Source: Streptomyces sp. 150FB (GTDB taxonomy: Bacteria; Actinomycetota; Actinomycetes; Streptomycetales; Streptomycetaceae). Taken from it: DNA of 40,073 nucleotides. The notes below the pieces were generated by a model that was not told the DNA's origin, did no database searches, and was given only the letters and a program-made list of their open reading frames with translations. Where the stretch lies: positions 8,565,499 to 8,605,571 of the forward strand of contig NZ_JTHL01000001.1 in the NCBI RefSeq assembly GCF_000818195.1, read 5' to 3'. This document shows, in pieces, positions 1 through 7,044 of the stretch (the first letter of the stretch is position 1; each line of letters begins with the position of its first letter). The translations under genes were made by a program, and so were the position numbers.

Positions 1-958
1 CGGGCGGCACCCTGGGGACAACGGCCGGCGGAGGCGAGGGCGGAGGCGGGAACGACGTGGAGGTGAGGGTGGCCGCAGCCGGGTCGGGCCCAGCGGCGGT
101 CCCGGACGGTGAGGGCGACACCGCCGGAGCACTCGGCGCCGCGCCGCCCGCGGGCTCACCCAGCACCCGGTCGAGCACCTCCCTGATCCCGGGCCGCGCC
201 GCGGGATCCTTCGTCAGGCAGGCCGCGACGACGCCGGCCAGCGGCGCGGGCACCCCCGACAGGTCGGGCTCCGCGTGCAGCACGCGGGTCATCACGGCGG
301 CGACGGTGTCGTTGCCGAACGGCGGCGCACCGGTGGCCGCGTAGAGCATCGTGCACGCCCAGGCGAAGACGTCGGCCGCCGGGCCGACGCTGCCCCCGCC
401 GAGCTGCTCGGGCGCCATGTAGGAGGGGGTGCCGACGGCGCCCACGGTGAGGGTGGCCGTGCTGTCCAGGGCGCGGGATACACCGAAGTCGATCACGCGG
501 GGGCCGTCGGGGCCGAGCAGGACGTTGCCCGGCTTGAAGTCGCGGTGCACGACCCCGGCGCGGTGGATCGCGGCGAGCGCCATCGCCGTGCCCACCGCGA
601 GACGGCCCAGCGCGCCTCCGGTGTGCGGCCCCTGCTCGGTCACCATCTTCTGCAGTGAGGGCCCGTCGACGTACTCGCTCACCACGTAGGGGCGGTCGCC
701 GGTCGCGTCGCCGTCGAGCACCTGCGCCGTGCCGAAGCCGGCGACGCGCTTGGCGGTGGCCAGCTCCCGCAGGAACCTGCGGCGCGCCTCGGGATCGCCG
801 GCCAGCCGGGCGTGCAGCACCTTCACTGCGACCCGGTCGCCGGACCGGTCACGGCCGAGGAAGACGATGCCCTGTGCTCCCTCGCCGAGCCTGCCCTCCA
901 GCCGGTAGCCGGACAGCTCCCTGGGATCTTCTGCCTGCAACGCAGCGGCTTTCAGCAT
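1..958 (-). CDS. Serine/threonine protein kinase (N-terminal part, runs off the left edge)
   Basis: Hanks-type protein kinase. Read from ATG 958, the frame stays open to the window edge (about 319 codons). The glycine loop GEGAQG is at residues 25-30, the ATP lysine is K46 in VAVKVLH, the catalytic loop HRDFKPGN is at 138-145 with D140, DFG is at 157-159 and the APE motif at 182-184, so all residues needed for activity are present. After the kinase domain, from about residue 280, the chain turns into a Pro/Ser/Ala-rich linker; a membrane or sensor segment would lie outside the window. A strong purine-rich Shine-Dalgarno (GGGGGAGGG) precedes the ATG. It is the last gene of this minus-strand run, 183 bp after the asparaginase stop, so it probably has its own promoter. 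The substrate is unknown. Confidence 0.93.
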   Translation of the reverse strand, partial: MLKAAALQAEDPRELSGYRLEGRLGEGAQGIVFLGRDRSGDRVAVKVLHARLAGDPEARRRFLRELATAKRVAGFGTAQVLDGDATGDRPYVVSEYVDGPSLQKMVTEQGPHTGGALGRLAVGTAMALAAIHRAGVVHRDFKPGNVLLGPDGPRVIDFGVSRALDSTATLTVGAVGTPSYMAPEQLGGGSVGPAADVFAWACTMLYAATGAPPFGNDTVAAVMTRVLHAEPDLSGVPAPLAGVVAACLTKDPAARPGIREVLDRVLGEPAGGAAPSAPAVSPSPSGTAAGPDPAAATLTSTSFPPPPSPPPAVVPRVPP

Positions 959-993
959 CCTCACCCTCCCCCATGACCGAGTCAGCCGGGCAG

Positions 994-1022
994 AGTCTAG
1001 GCCGTTCCGACGGACCGTCACA
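994..1022 (-). promoter_or_regulatory. Candidate promoter of the left-edge kinase gene
   Basis: On the minus strand a TAGACT hexamer (positions 999 to 994) fits the Streptomyces -10 consensus TAGNNT. It lies about 36 nt before the kinase ATG and would start transcription near 988. The matching -35 position (1022 to 1017, TGTGAC) is a weak match, so the assignment rests mainly on the -10. Confidence 0.35.
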
Positions 1023-1125
1023 GCATGGGTGTGCTGGAAGGTGTGAGAACTCCGACTGGATTGGTACGAAAGTGAGTTGGGCCGACGGAAGGGCCTGTGT
1101 CAGCGGTGAACCCGTGGACGTCGTC

Positions 1126-1140
1126 GGCTCCCTTGGAGCC
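1126..1140 (-). terminator. Short hairpin after the asparaginase gene
   Basis: GGCTCC (1126-1131) and GGAGCC (1135-1140) form a 6-bp stem with a 3-nt loop directly downstream of the asparaginase stop on the minus strand. There is no T-run, which is usual for actinomycete terminators. The stem is short, so confidence is modest. Confidence 0.4.
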
Positions 1141-1141
1141 G

Positions 1142-2158
1142 TCAGCCGCGCTCGTCGAACGCGGCGACGACGGCCGCGCGGTCGGCGCCGCCCGCCAGCA
1201 GCAGACGCAGCAGGACGCGGGCCTTGTAGGGGTCCAGGAGTCCGCCGTTGATCAGGCCGCGCCGTCGCAGGTCGGTCTCCGAGCCGGTCGCACCGTACGT
1301 GTGGCGCAGGACGGAGCCGCTGCCGGTACGCGAGGTGAGGACGACCGGGATACGTCCGGCCAGCTCCCCGAGGACGGGAGCGAGCGCGGACGGTACGTGG
1401 CCCACTCCGAAACCCGCGACGACCAGGCCCTGCCGGGTCTCGGCGAACGCGGCGAGGTGGGCCGCGTCGTCGTCCAGGGTGACGGTGTGCAGGGCGACCC
1501 GTACGTCTTCTGCCGCTCGCGGTGAGGGCGGGGCCGGGAGCGGAGTGTGGCGCGGCGGGGTGACCAGCAGCCGGACCCGGCCCTCGGAGACGAGGCCGAG
1601 CGGGCCGGTGCCCGGGGACGCGAAGGCGGCCGTGCTGGTGCTGTGCGTCTTGCGGACCCGGCGCGCGCTGTGGATCTCGTCGTTGAGTACGACCAGAGCG
1701 CCCAGTCCGCGAGCGCCGGGAGCGGCCGCTGTGCGGGCGGCGGCGAGCAGGTTCGCGGGACCGTCGGGCCCGGCGAGCGTCGGGTTGCGCATCGCCCCGG
1801 TCAGTACGAACGGCTCGGGGTGCGGCCAGACCAGGTCGATGAGGTACGCGGTCTCCTCCAGGGTGTCGGTGCCCTGGGTGACGACGATGCCGCGGGCGCC
1901 CGCGGCGACCGCCCGGGACGCCGTGCCGACCAGGCCGAGCACCTGCGCGAAGGTCAGGTCGGCGCTGGGGACGGCTTCGACGTCGTGGACGTCCAGCGGC
2001 ATGCCCAGTTCGGCCAGCCCCGGCACGGACGCCGTGAGGTCCGCGCCGGTCAGCCGGGTGACCACCGGGCCGCCGCCCGCAGGCCGGCCCGGCTCCCCGT
2101 CGGCGGTGTGGCCCGCCATGGCGATCGTGCCGCCGAGTGTGAACAGGGCGATGCTCAT
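1142..2158 (-). CDS. L-asparaginase family protein
   Basis: Predicted to hydrolyse L-asparagine to aspartate and ammonia. Both signature motifs are present: TLGGTIA near the N-terminus (nucleophilic Thr about residue 11) and TQGTDTLEET at about 94-103 with the Thr-Asp pair 97/98. At 338 residues it has the normal family length. No signal peptide is seen, so it is probably cytoplasmic. ATG 2158 was chosen over upstream in-frame codons because AAGGGGG sits just before it and the family motif begins at residue 7; the upstream extension is Arg-rich and not protein-like. It lies downstream of the MFS gene in the same direction with a 176-bp gap. Substrate preference (Asn or Gln) cannot be read from the sequence. 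Confidence 0.93.
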   Translation of the reverse strand: MSIALFTLGGTIAMAGHTADGEPGRPAGGGPVVTRLTGADLTASVPGLAELGMPLDVHDVEAVPSADLTFAQVLGLVGTASRAVAAGARGIVVTQGTDTLEETAYLIDLVWPHPEPFVLTGAMRNPTLAGPDGPANLLAAARTAAAPGARGLGALVVLNDEIHSARRVRKTHSTSTAAFASPGTGPLGLVSEGRVRLLVTPPRHTPLPAPPSPRAAEDVRVALHTVTLDDDAAHLAAFAETRQGLVVAGFGVGHVPSALAPVLGELAGRIPVVLTSRTGSGSVLRHTYGATGSETDLRRRGLINGGLLDPYKARVLLRLLLAGGADRAAVVAAFDERG

Positions 2159-2334
2159 TGCCCCGACCCCCTTCCTGTGAGCTGCGCGGCCGACACCCGG
2201 GCGCGGGCATCGGCCCACCCTACGGCCGCCGGTCAACCGACCCTGAGGAGCTTCCCGACGCTCCATGCGAGCCAACCTGAACTCACGCTGTACGGGGACG
2301 AGTTGGCGGCGCGGGCCGATGCGGCGGCACACCG

Positions 2335-3627
2335 TCAGGGGGTGTGGACGGGGCTTGCTTCACGGGGTTCCCGCACGGGCGCCGGGGTGAGCGGGGTGAG
2401 CGGCGCCGGCGGCTCGGGACGGTTGAAGGCGGTACGCAGGGCGAGGGCGACGAGCGTGAGGGCCAGCACCACCAGTGTGTAGACCTCGGTCGTGGGCCGG
2501 AGCCCGTAGTGGGTGTCGGCAAAGCCGGCGATGACAGCGGGGACGCTGAAGGCCAGGTACGAGATGACGTAGACGGCCGCGATGAGCGCTCCCCGCTCCT
2601 GGGGCCGGGCGATACGCGCGACGGTACCGAAAGAGGCGAGGGCCCCGGCGCCGAAGCCGGCGCCCGCGACGACCGTACCCACCACGCCGAAGGCGATGTT
2701 GTCGTCATGGACGCCGACGAGTGCGAGCAGCGTTCCGAGGCCGAGGCCGGCCGCGGCGGGTACCAGCAGCCGGGGTGCCGGGACGCCGCGCAGCGTGAAG
2801 GAGGTGACCGCGGCGACACCGCAGAGCAGTGTGATGACGATGCCGCCGATGAGGTGGTTGGTCAGGCCGAAGACACCTGCGGCGACCGACGGGCCGAGGG
2901 AGAAGTAGAGACCGCCCAGGGCCCAGGTGGCGATGAGAACGGGTATGACGGGGGCGATGTGCGGACGGAGATGACTCGGGATGCCGGCCCTGGGGGAGAG
3001 GGAACCCAGCGCACCGGGCCTGCGGTTGACGGTCTCCGGCATGAGGATGACGGCGAGCGCCGAGACGACCATGCCGACGAGCAGGATGGCGTACACGAGG
3101 CGGGTGGGCTCGGGGCCGAACTGGACGAGGGCTCCGCAACCGAGCGCACCGAGGGCGAGCCCGCCGGTCGGGGCGACGGAGTTGACGGTTCCCGCGTGGT
3201 GTTTGGCGTGCGGGGGCGCGAGGTCGACGAGTGCGGCGCCCAGCACGGAGATGCCCGCTCCGGTGGCTATGCCCTGGCACAGCCGTGCGACGCAGAGGGC
3301 CAGGGTGTCACCGGCGAGGAGGAAAAGGACGAGGGCGAGGATCTCCAGGAGGATCGCCCCGGTGAGGACGGGCCGGCGGCCCACGTGGTCGGAGAGCCGG
3401 CCGACCGTGAGCAGCGCGGCGAGCAGTCCGAAGACGTAGATCGCGAAGACGACCGTCAGGATCGTCGGCGAGAAGCCCCACATGTGCTGGTAGACGACGT
3501 ACAGCGGGGAGGGTGCGCTGGACGCGGCCATGAAGAGGACGACCAGCGCGGTGGTCACGCCGAAGAACACCCGGTGGCGGCGCGTGTGCGCGGGGTCCGG
3601 CCGTGTGGCCGGCGGAGCGGTGGGCAC
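2335..3627 (-). CDS. MFS transporter
   Basis: A 430-residue major facilitator with about 12 hydrophobic segments. The MFS loop 2-3 motif A is clear (GRLSDHVGRRPV, residues 76-87). The start is GTG 3627, preceded by GAGGAG at good spacing. The substrate is unknown; sequence and context suggest a drug/metabolite exporter of the type often paired with a TetR repressor. It diverges from the TetR gene at 3737, and the 109-bp region between them carries three related TGCNTTA half-sites, so repression by that TetR is the simplest model. The C-terminal tail is Pro-rich and probably cytoplasmic. Confidence 0.9.
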   Translation of the reverse strand: MPTAPPATRPDPAHTRRHRVFFGVTTALVVLFMAASSAPSPLYVVYQHMWGFSPTILTVVFAIYVFGLLAALLTVGRLSDHVGRRPVLTGAILLEILALVLFLLAGDTLALCVARLCQGIATGAGISVLGAALVDLAPPHAKHHAGTVNSVAPTGGLALGALGCGALVQFGPEPTRLVYAILLVGMVVSALAVILMPETVNRRPGALGSLSPRAGIPSHLRPHIAPVIPVLIATWALGGLYFSLGPSVAAGVFGLTNHLIGGIVITLLCGVAAVTSFTLRGVPAPRLLVPAAAGLGLGTLLALVGVHDDNIAFGVVGTVVAGAGFGAGALASFGTVARIARPQERGALIAAVYVISYLAFSVPAVIAGFADTHYGLRPTTEVYTLVVLALTLVALALRTAFNRPEPPAPLTPLTPAPVREPREASPVHTP

Positions 3628-3642
3628 GTGGTTCTCCTCAAT

Positions 3643-3706
3643 CCTTAATGCAGTACTCTGAGCTTTTACGTGACCCTACACTAAGGCAATGACGACTGCG
3701 TTAGCC
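3643..3706. promoter_or_regulatory. Candidate TetR operator cluster between MFS and TetR genes
   Basis: Three copies of a TGCNTTA-type half-site lie in the divergent intergenic region: TGCATTAAG (minus strand, within 3643-3651), TGCCTTAG (minus, 3681-3688) and TGCGTTAG (plus, 3697-3704). The last two form an imperfect inverted repeat with an 8-nt spacer. A TACACT hexamer at 3677-3682 could be a plus-strand -10. This suits binding by the adjacent TetR protein and control of both genes. Confidence 0.5.
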
Positions 3707-3736
3707 TATCGCAGCGATCTGTGCGAATATGGAGCC

Positions 3737-4339
3737 ATGTCGAGCCCTACGACTGTCGCCGGTGAAGCCAGTGCCGCTGTACGTGCGGATGCCGCCGCCG
3801 GGAGCCGCCCCGGTGGCAGATCGGCCCGCGTCCGCGCCTCCGTTCACGCCGCCGTGGTGGCGCTGCTCGCGGAGGAGGACGGCGAAGTCCTGACGATCCC
3901 TTCGGTGGCCGCGCGCGCGGGCGTACACGCGACCACGCTGTACCGCAGGTGGGGATCGATCGCGGATCTGCTGGGCGATGTCGCTTCCAGCCGGTTCAGC
4001 GGGGCGAACGACGAGATCGTGGTGCCCGACACCGGGAACCTCCGTGACGACCTGCGGCAGTGGGCCGCCGGAGTGGCCGCAGACCTCGCCGACCCGGACG
4101 TCCTGCTGCTGATGCGAGCCACCATCGGGGCGGGGGAGAGCGGTGGTTGCCTGTGCCGGGGCGACCGCATGGAGCAGTTGGAGGCCATGCTCGAACGGGA
4201 GCGGGAGCGCGGCGGCGAACCGCCGGAGGCGGAGCACACCGCGGACATCCTGCTGGCCCCCCTGTACTTCCGTGCCGTCTTCACCGAAACCCCGGGCGCG
4301 CCCGCGTGGGCGCGCTCCCTGGTGGACAACTTGGCCTGA
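3737..4339 (+). CDS. TetR family transcriptional regulator
   Basis: A 200-residue TetR-type repressor. The HTH lies at about residues 52-79 (LTIPSVAARAGVHATTLYRR), preceded by an unusually long 30-residue disordered N-terminus. ATG 3737 is used here. An upstream in-frame ATG at 3689 adds 16 residues but overlaps the candidate operator, and its fifth codon would be the rare leucine codon TTA, which is bldA-dependent in Streptomyces. A TACACT -10 at 3677-3682 would place the transcript start at about 3689, so leaderless initiation there cannot be excluded. The C-terminal ligand domain has a Cys pair (GGCLCRGDR). Likely target: the divergent MFS gene. A short GC-rich inverted repeat follows the gene (4352-4366). 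Confidence 0.88.
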   Translation: MSSPTTVAGEASAAVRADAAAGSRPGGRSARVRASVHAAVVALLAEEDGEVLTIPSVAARAGVHATTLYRRWGSIADLLGDVASSRFSGANDEIVVPDTGNLRDDLRQWAAGVAADLADPDVLLLMRATIGAGESGGCLCRGDRMEQLEAMLERERERGGEPPEAEHTADILLAPLYFRAVFTETPGAPAWARSLVDNLA

Positions 4340-4453
4340 CCCGGGCGCCCTTGGCGGGGCCCGCCAGTCGGCGCAACTGTTCCTGGGGCCCGGAATTGAG
4401 CGCCTGTTCGTCCTGAGTGCTTCGCCCCTTCCCCGCCGGACGTCCGTCAACTG

Positions 4454-4483
4454 TTGACATAATTTTTGCTATACGGATAGCGT
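4454..4483 (+). promoter_or_regulatory. Promoter with embedded operator for the second TetR gene
   Basis: A perfect TTGACA -35 (4454-4459), an 18-bp spacer and a TAGCGT -10 (4478-4483, consensus TAGNNT). Inside the promoter is a perfect inverted repeat GCTAT-ACGG-ATAGC (4468-4481), placed as expected for autorepression. The transcript start would fall at about 4490-4491, on the A of the start codon. Confidence 0.65.
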
Positions 4484-4490
4484 TCTCTAT

Positions 4491-5147
4491 ATGAAAGACG
4501 ATGAGCCGCGTCCGCGACGCCTCACCCGGGCGGAGACCAAGGCGCGTACCAGGTCCCTGCTGCTGGACGCCGCCGCGCGGGTCTTCGCGCGCAAGGGCTA
4601 CGCCGGAGCGTCCGTCGAAGAGATCGCGGAGAGCGCAGGCTTCTCCACCGGCGCCCTGTACTCGAACTTCGCGAGCAAGGACGAGCTGTTCATCGAGCTT
4701 CTCTCCAGCCGCAGCAGCAGCCGTCTCGCCGAGGCCGCGACGATCGTGTCCGATCCGAAGGGCAGCATCGAGGACTCGCGGAAGGGGCTCTCCCAACTCC
4801 TGCTCGACGTCGCCGACAAGGACAGGGACCTTGCCCCGCTCCAGGCGGAGTTCTGGCTCTACGCGATCCGCCGACCGGAGTTCCAGGAGCACCTCGTCGC
4901 GCAGTTCCGCACCCACCGGGACGCGCTTTCCGGTGTCCTGGCCGATCGGGCCGAGGGCCGGGGCCAGTCCGGCGAAGCCCCGTTCGACGATGTCGCCACG
5001 GTCGTGCTGGCGCTGTTCCAAGGCCTCGTCCAGCTTCGCCGCGTGGATCCCGCGCTGGTTCCGGAGGAGCTGTACGGGACCGCCGTGCACTGGCTGTTCG
5101 TCGGTCTCAACGCGTCTCTCGACCCGTCTCGCGGCGGGAAGGGATAG
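4491..5147 (+). CDS. TetR/AcrR family transcriptional regulator (probably leaderless)
   Basis: A 218-residue TetR-family protein with a typical N-terminal HTH (about residues 41-60, SVEEIAESAGFSTGALYSNF) and an all-helical C-terminal domain. No Shine-Dalgarno precedes ATG 4491, and the strong promoter places the transcript start on this codon, so the mRNA is probably leaderless. ATG 4501 is out of frame. The operator-like palindrome within the promoter suggests autoregulation. The gene converges on the carotenoid oxygenase relic and the small membrane protein on the opposite strand, which have a different palindrome in their promoter, so a regulatory link is not shown. Confidence 0.9.
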   Translation: MKDDEPRPRRLTRAETKARTRSLLLDAAARVFARKGYAGASVEEIAESAGFSTGALYSNFASKDELFIELLSSRSSSRLAEAATIVSDPKGSIEDSRKGLSQLLLDVADKDRDLAPLQAEFWLYAIRRPEFQEHLVAQFRTHRDALSGVLADRAEGRGQSGEAPFDDVATVVLALFQGLVQLRRVDPALVPEELYGTAVHWLFVGLNASLDPSRGGKG

Positions 5148-5165
5148 CGGCGACTTCTTGCCGGC

Positions 5166-5443
5166 CTAATTGATGATGTGAGTGTTCGCCGGCGAACCGC
5201 GTAGATCCGGTGTCCCGTCGAGAGTGGGCGTCAGCGGGGTGTCGAAGCCCGCGGGGCGCACCCAGCGGTTGCGGTACCGCCTGGCCCGTCCGTTCTCCAG
5301 CCATATGCCGTGGAGCATGCCCTCGCCGTGGAACCAACGCCGTTTCTCTGTAGGCGGGTTGGGCCCGTTGCGCACGTACCAGCCATCAGCTCGGGCTGTA
5401 TGGCGCCGGTCTCCGGCAGCGGCACCGGCAGCGGCAACTGCAC
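5166..5443 (-). pseudogene. Remnant of a carotenoid oxygenase (RPE65/CCD family), frameshifted and truncated
   Basis: Minus-strand reading gives PETGAIQPEL in one frame, then DGWYVRNGPNPP in another, continuing through WFHGEGMLHG, YRNRWVRP and GTPDLRGSPANTHIIN to a TAG. This is the conserved N-terminal start of bacterial carotenoid/stilbene cleavage oxygenases (ELxGWYVRNGPNP, HWFxGxGMLHG, YRNRWVRT). The two frames join if one G is restored at about 5386-5390, so a single-base deletion has shifted the frame. The rest of the roughly 450-residue enzyme, including the four iron-binding histidines, is missing; the relic ends beside the 3' end of the TetR gene. The first frame can start at GTG 5443, which shares its G with the TAG stop of the upstream membrane protein (TAGTG), so the intact gene was once translationally coupled to it. 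Confidence 0.85.
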
Positions 5444-5829
5444 TAGTGGGGCTGCCGCATGTGCCCAGCAGTCGTGGGTGGTGCCAGCCGGCTGAAGAAG
5501 TGGCTGTCGCCCAGGGGGCCGAGCACGGTGACGGCGAGTCCGAGTCCGATGGAGACGACCAGTGCCGGGTCGCTGATCGCGTCTTCGATCTGTGATTCGA
5601 CCAGGGCCGCGAGCACGACCAGGACTGCCTTGGACGCGATCATGGGAACCAGGTGCAGTTCGATGCCCTTGCGCTTGAGCCGGATTGTGAGCAGGAACAT
5701 CACCACGGCGAACACCACGATGGTGCGCAACGTCTCCTCCCACAGGGGCCTTTCGCGGTTGAGGAACCAGAACCCGCCGATCAGCAGGCCTCCGAGCAGG
5801 TAGCGCGGGAATTTTGAGGAGGACGTCAT
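5443..5829 (-). CDS. Small integral membrane protein
   Basis: A 128-residue protein with about four hydrophobic segments (roughly residues 8-23, 35-49, 63-78, 88-104) separated by short charged loops (RLKRKGIEL; ESQIEDAISDP). I do not recognise the family. ATG 5829 is chosen because GGAGCGAAGAA precedes it and the upstream extension is Arg/Pro-rich and not membrane-like. It is followed with a 1-nt overlap by the carotenoid oxygenase relic, so the two formed an operon. It is transcribed from an A+T-rich promoter region around 5955-5986. It may once have served the lost oxygenase, but nothing in the protein shows this. Confidence 0.75.
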   Translation of the reverse strand: MTSSSKFPRYLLGGLLIGGFWFLNRERPLWEETLRTIVVFAVVMFLLTIRLKRKGIELHLVPMIASKAVLVVLAALVESQIEDAISDPALVVSIGLGLAVTVLGPLGDSHFFSRLAPPTTAGHMRQPH

Positions 5830-5954
5830 TTCTTCGCTCCGTGTGTCGAGAGATGTGTTGAGGGCCGGTGCGCACAGCGCCGACGCGCAGGTCCTTGCCC
5901 GCGGCGTCGGGCGACGGCCGGGACGGCGATGCCCGGGCACCGCTTCCACGTATC

Positions 5955-5986
5955 GAACACTATTGAGATTGTGTTCACTATGTCAA
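5955..5986 (-). promoter_or_regulatory. Promoter and palindromic operator upstream of the membrane protein gene
   Basis: On the minus strand, TTGACA (5986-5981), an 18-bp spacer and TAGTGT (5962-5957) form a good promoter. A perfect inverted repeat GAACAC-N10-GTGTTC (5955-5976) overlaps the -10 and spacer, a typical repressor position. The rest of the 400-bp gap (5830-6228) between the membrane protein and the DUF4232 gene holds no convincing gene. Confidence 0.6.
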
Positions 5987-6228
5987 TTGGCTGTAGGTGT
6001 GCGTCCGCGCGCGGGCGTCGGCGGGTCGGCGGGCAGCCCGAAGCGGAACGCCTTGCTGCCAGGCTCTTTTGACGGTTGCCCACATCCGGGCGAGAACGGG
6101 GGGGTGGACGCACAGGTCCGAACCCCGGGGCAGAGGGAGGCCGGGGTCCTCACGGCCTGCGACTACGAGAGGCGCGCCGATACCGCTGAGACAACCGTCC
6201 GAGCTGGCAGATATTTTCCGGAACTTCC

Positions 6229-6255
6229 GTGAACTTTCTCGGCGCAACCGCCATC
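6229..6255 (+). promoter_or_regulatory. Candidate ECF-type promoter of the first DUF4232 gene
   Basis: GTGAAC (6229-6234) and CATC (6252-6255) are separated by 17 bp, and the spacer begins TTTCTCGGCG. The same element with the same 17-bp spacing precedes the other DUF4232 gene on the opposite strand at 7888-7862. The shared bipartite shape resembles promoters read by extracytoplasmic-function sigma factors. It ends 78 nt before the ATG. Confidence 0.5.
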
Positions 6256-6333
6256 CAACTTGTTGTACGGCGCCACAGCGTGGCCCGGACAGCACCACAG
6301 GAACAACACGAACAACCGAAAGAGGCGACCGAG

Positions 6334-6915
6334 ATGCTGAAGTACCAGGATTCTGAGTCCGGACTGCGGAGCGGTGTCACCCGGAAGATAGCCGCGGCCC
6401 TCGCCGCCACTGCCCTGGTGAGCGCCGCGGGCGTCGGGGTGGCGCAGGCGTCCACAGCCTCGTCAGCGAAGACAGCCGCCGCGCTGCCGACCTGTTCGGT
6501 GACGGGTCTGAGCGCCTCGCTGAAGCAGCCGCTGGCCGGCGGCATGATGCACCAGGGCGTCGTGCTCCAGCTCAAGAACACCAGTGGCCGCACCTGCGCG
6601 CTGCTCGGCTTCCCGGGCCTCGGCCTGGAGAACGCCCAGCACAAGCCGCTGACCACGCACACCACGTGGGGCAGCACCTGGTACGTGGCGAGCCCCGCCA
6701 AGAAGGTCGTCGAGCTGAAGTCGGGCCAGACCGCCGAGGCCGTCATCGCCTGGACGCACGCCAACACCGGTACGCCGGATGCCAGCCACGCGGCCTACCT
6801 GGAAGTGACCCCGCCGGCGTCCACCGCGCACAAGACCCTCGCGTTCGACAACTGGGTCGACGGTGGAAGCCTCGATGTGACGGCTCTCGCCCCGCACATC
6901 ACCGTCACCGGCTGA
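6334..6915 (+). CDS. Secreted DUF4232 domain protein
   Basis: A 193-residue exported protein. The N-terminus has a positively charged stretch, a hydrophobic core (IAAALAATALVSAAGVGVAQA) and an Ala-X-Ala-like cleavage site near residue 35. The mature part is a DUF4232 beta-sandwich: CSVTGLSASL, HQGVVLQLKNTSGRTCALLGFPGL with the usual Cys pair, and later SGQTAEAVIAW. ATG 6334 is preceded by AAAGAGG; upstream ATGs give a non-protein-like extension. DUF4232 proteins are common in actinomycetes and have no established biochemical role. Two hairpins follow the gene. The DUF4232 lipoprotein on the other strand is a distant paralogue. Confidence 0.9.
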   Translation: MLKYQDSESGLRSGVTRKIAAALAATALVSAAGVGVAQASTASSAKTAAALPTCSVTGLSASLKQPLAGGMMHQGVVLQLKNTSGRTCALLGFPGLGLENAQHKPLTTHTTWGSTWYVASPAKKVVELKSGQTAEAVIAWTHANTGTPDASHAAYLEVTPPASTAHKTLAFDNWVDGGSLDVTALAPHITVTG

Positions 6916-6928
6916 GTGACCGACCGAA

Positions 6929-6951
6929 TCAGCGGCTGAACCAGCCGCTGA
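6929..6951 (+). terminator. First of two hairpins after the DUF4232 gene
   Basis: TCAGCGGCT (6929-6937) pairs with AGCCGCTGA (6943-6951) around a 5-nt loop. The GGCTGA sequence of the stop region recurs in both arms, so the hairpin seems built from repeats of the stop-codon neighbourhood. Confidence 0.5.
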
Positions 6952-6960
6952 GTGCCTGAT

Positions 6961-6994
6961 CCCCGGGGCCCGTCATCCTTGACGGGCCCCGGGG
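6961..6994. terminator. Strong terminator hairpin
   Basis: A perfect 15-bp stem, 6961-6975 (CCCCGGGGCCCGTCA) with 6980-6994, and a TCCT loop. It lies between two convergent DUF4232 genes and can serve both directions. Confidence 0.85.
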
Positions 6995-7044
6995 CGTTCG
7001 TATCAGAAGGTCAGGCGGCCGGGGGGCGGGTCAGGCGGGTCAGG

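Noticed and set aside
849..2210. Long minus-strand frame of about 450 codons over the asparaginase gene
   Set aside because: Arg/Pro/Gly-rich out-of-frame shadow of the asparaginase reading frame; no family motifs.
2344..3648. Plus-strand frame of 434 codons
   Set aside because: Antisense shadow of the MFS gene; Asp/Glu/Gly-rich with no hydrophobic or catalytic pattern.
5231..5875. A 214-residue minus-strand protein
   Set aside because: Mostly out of frame with the membrane protein; only its last portion matches the first frame of the carotenoid oxygenase relic.
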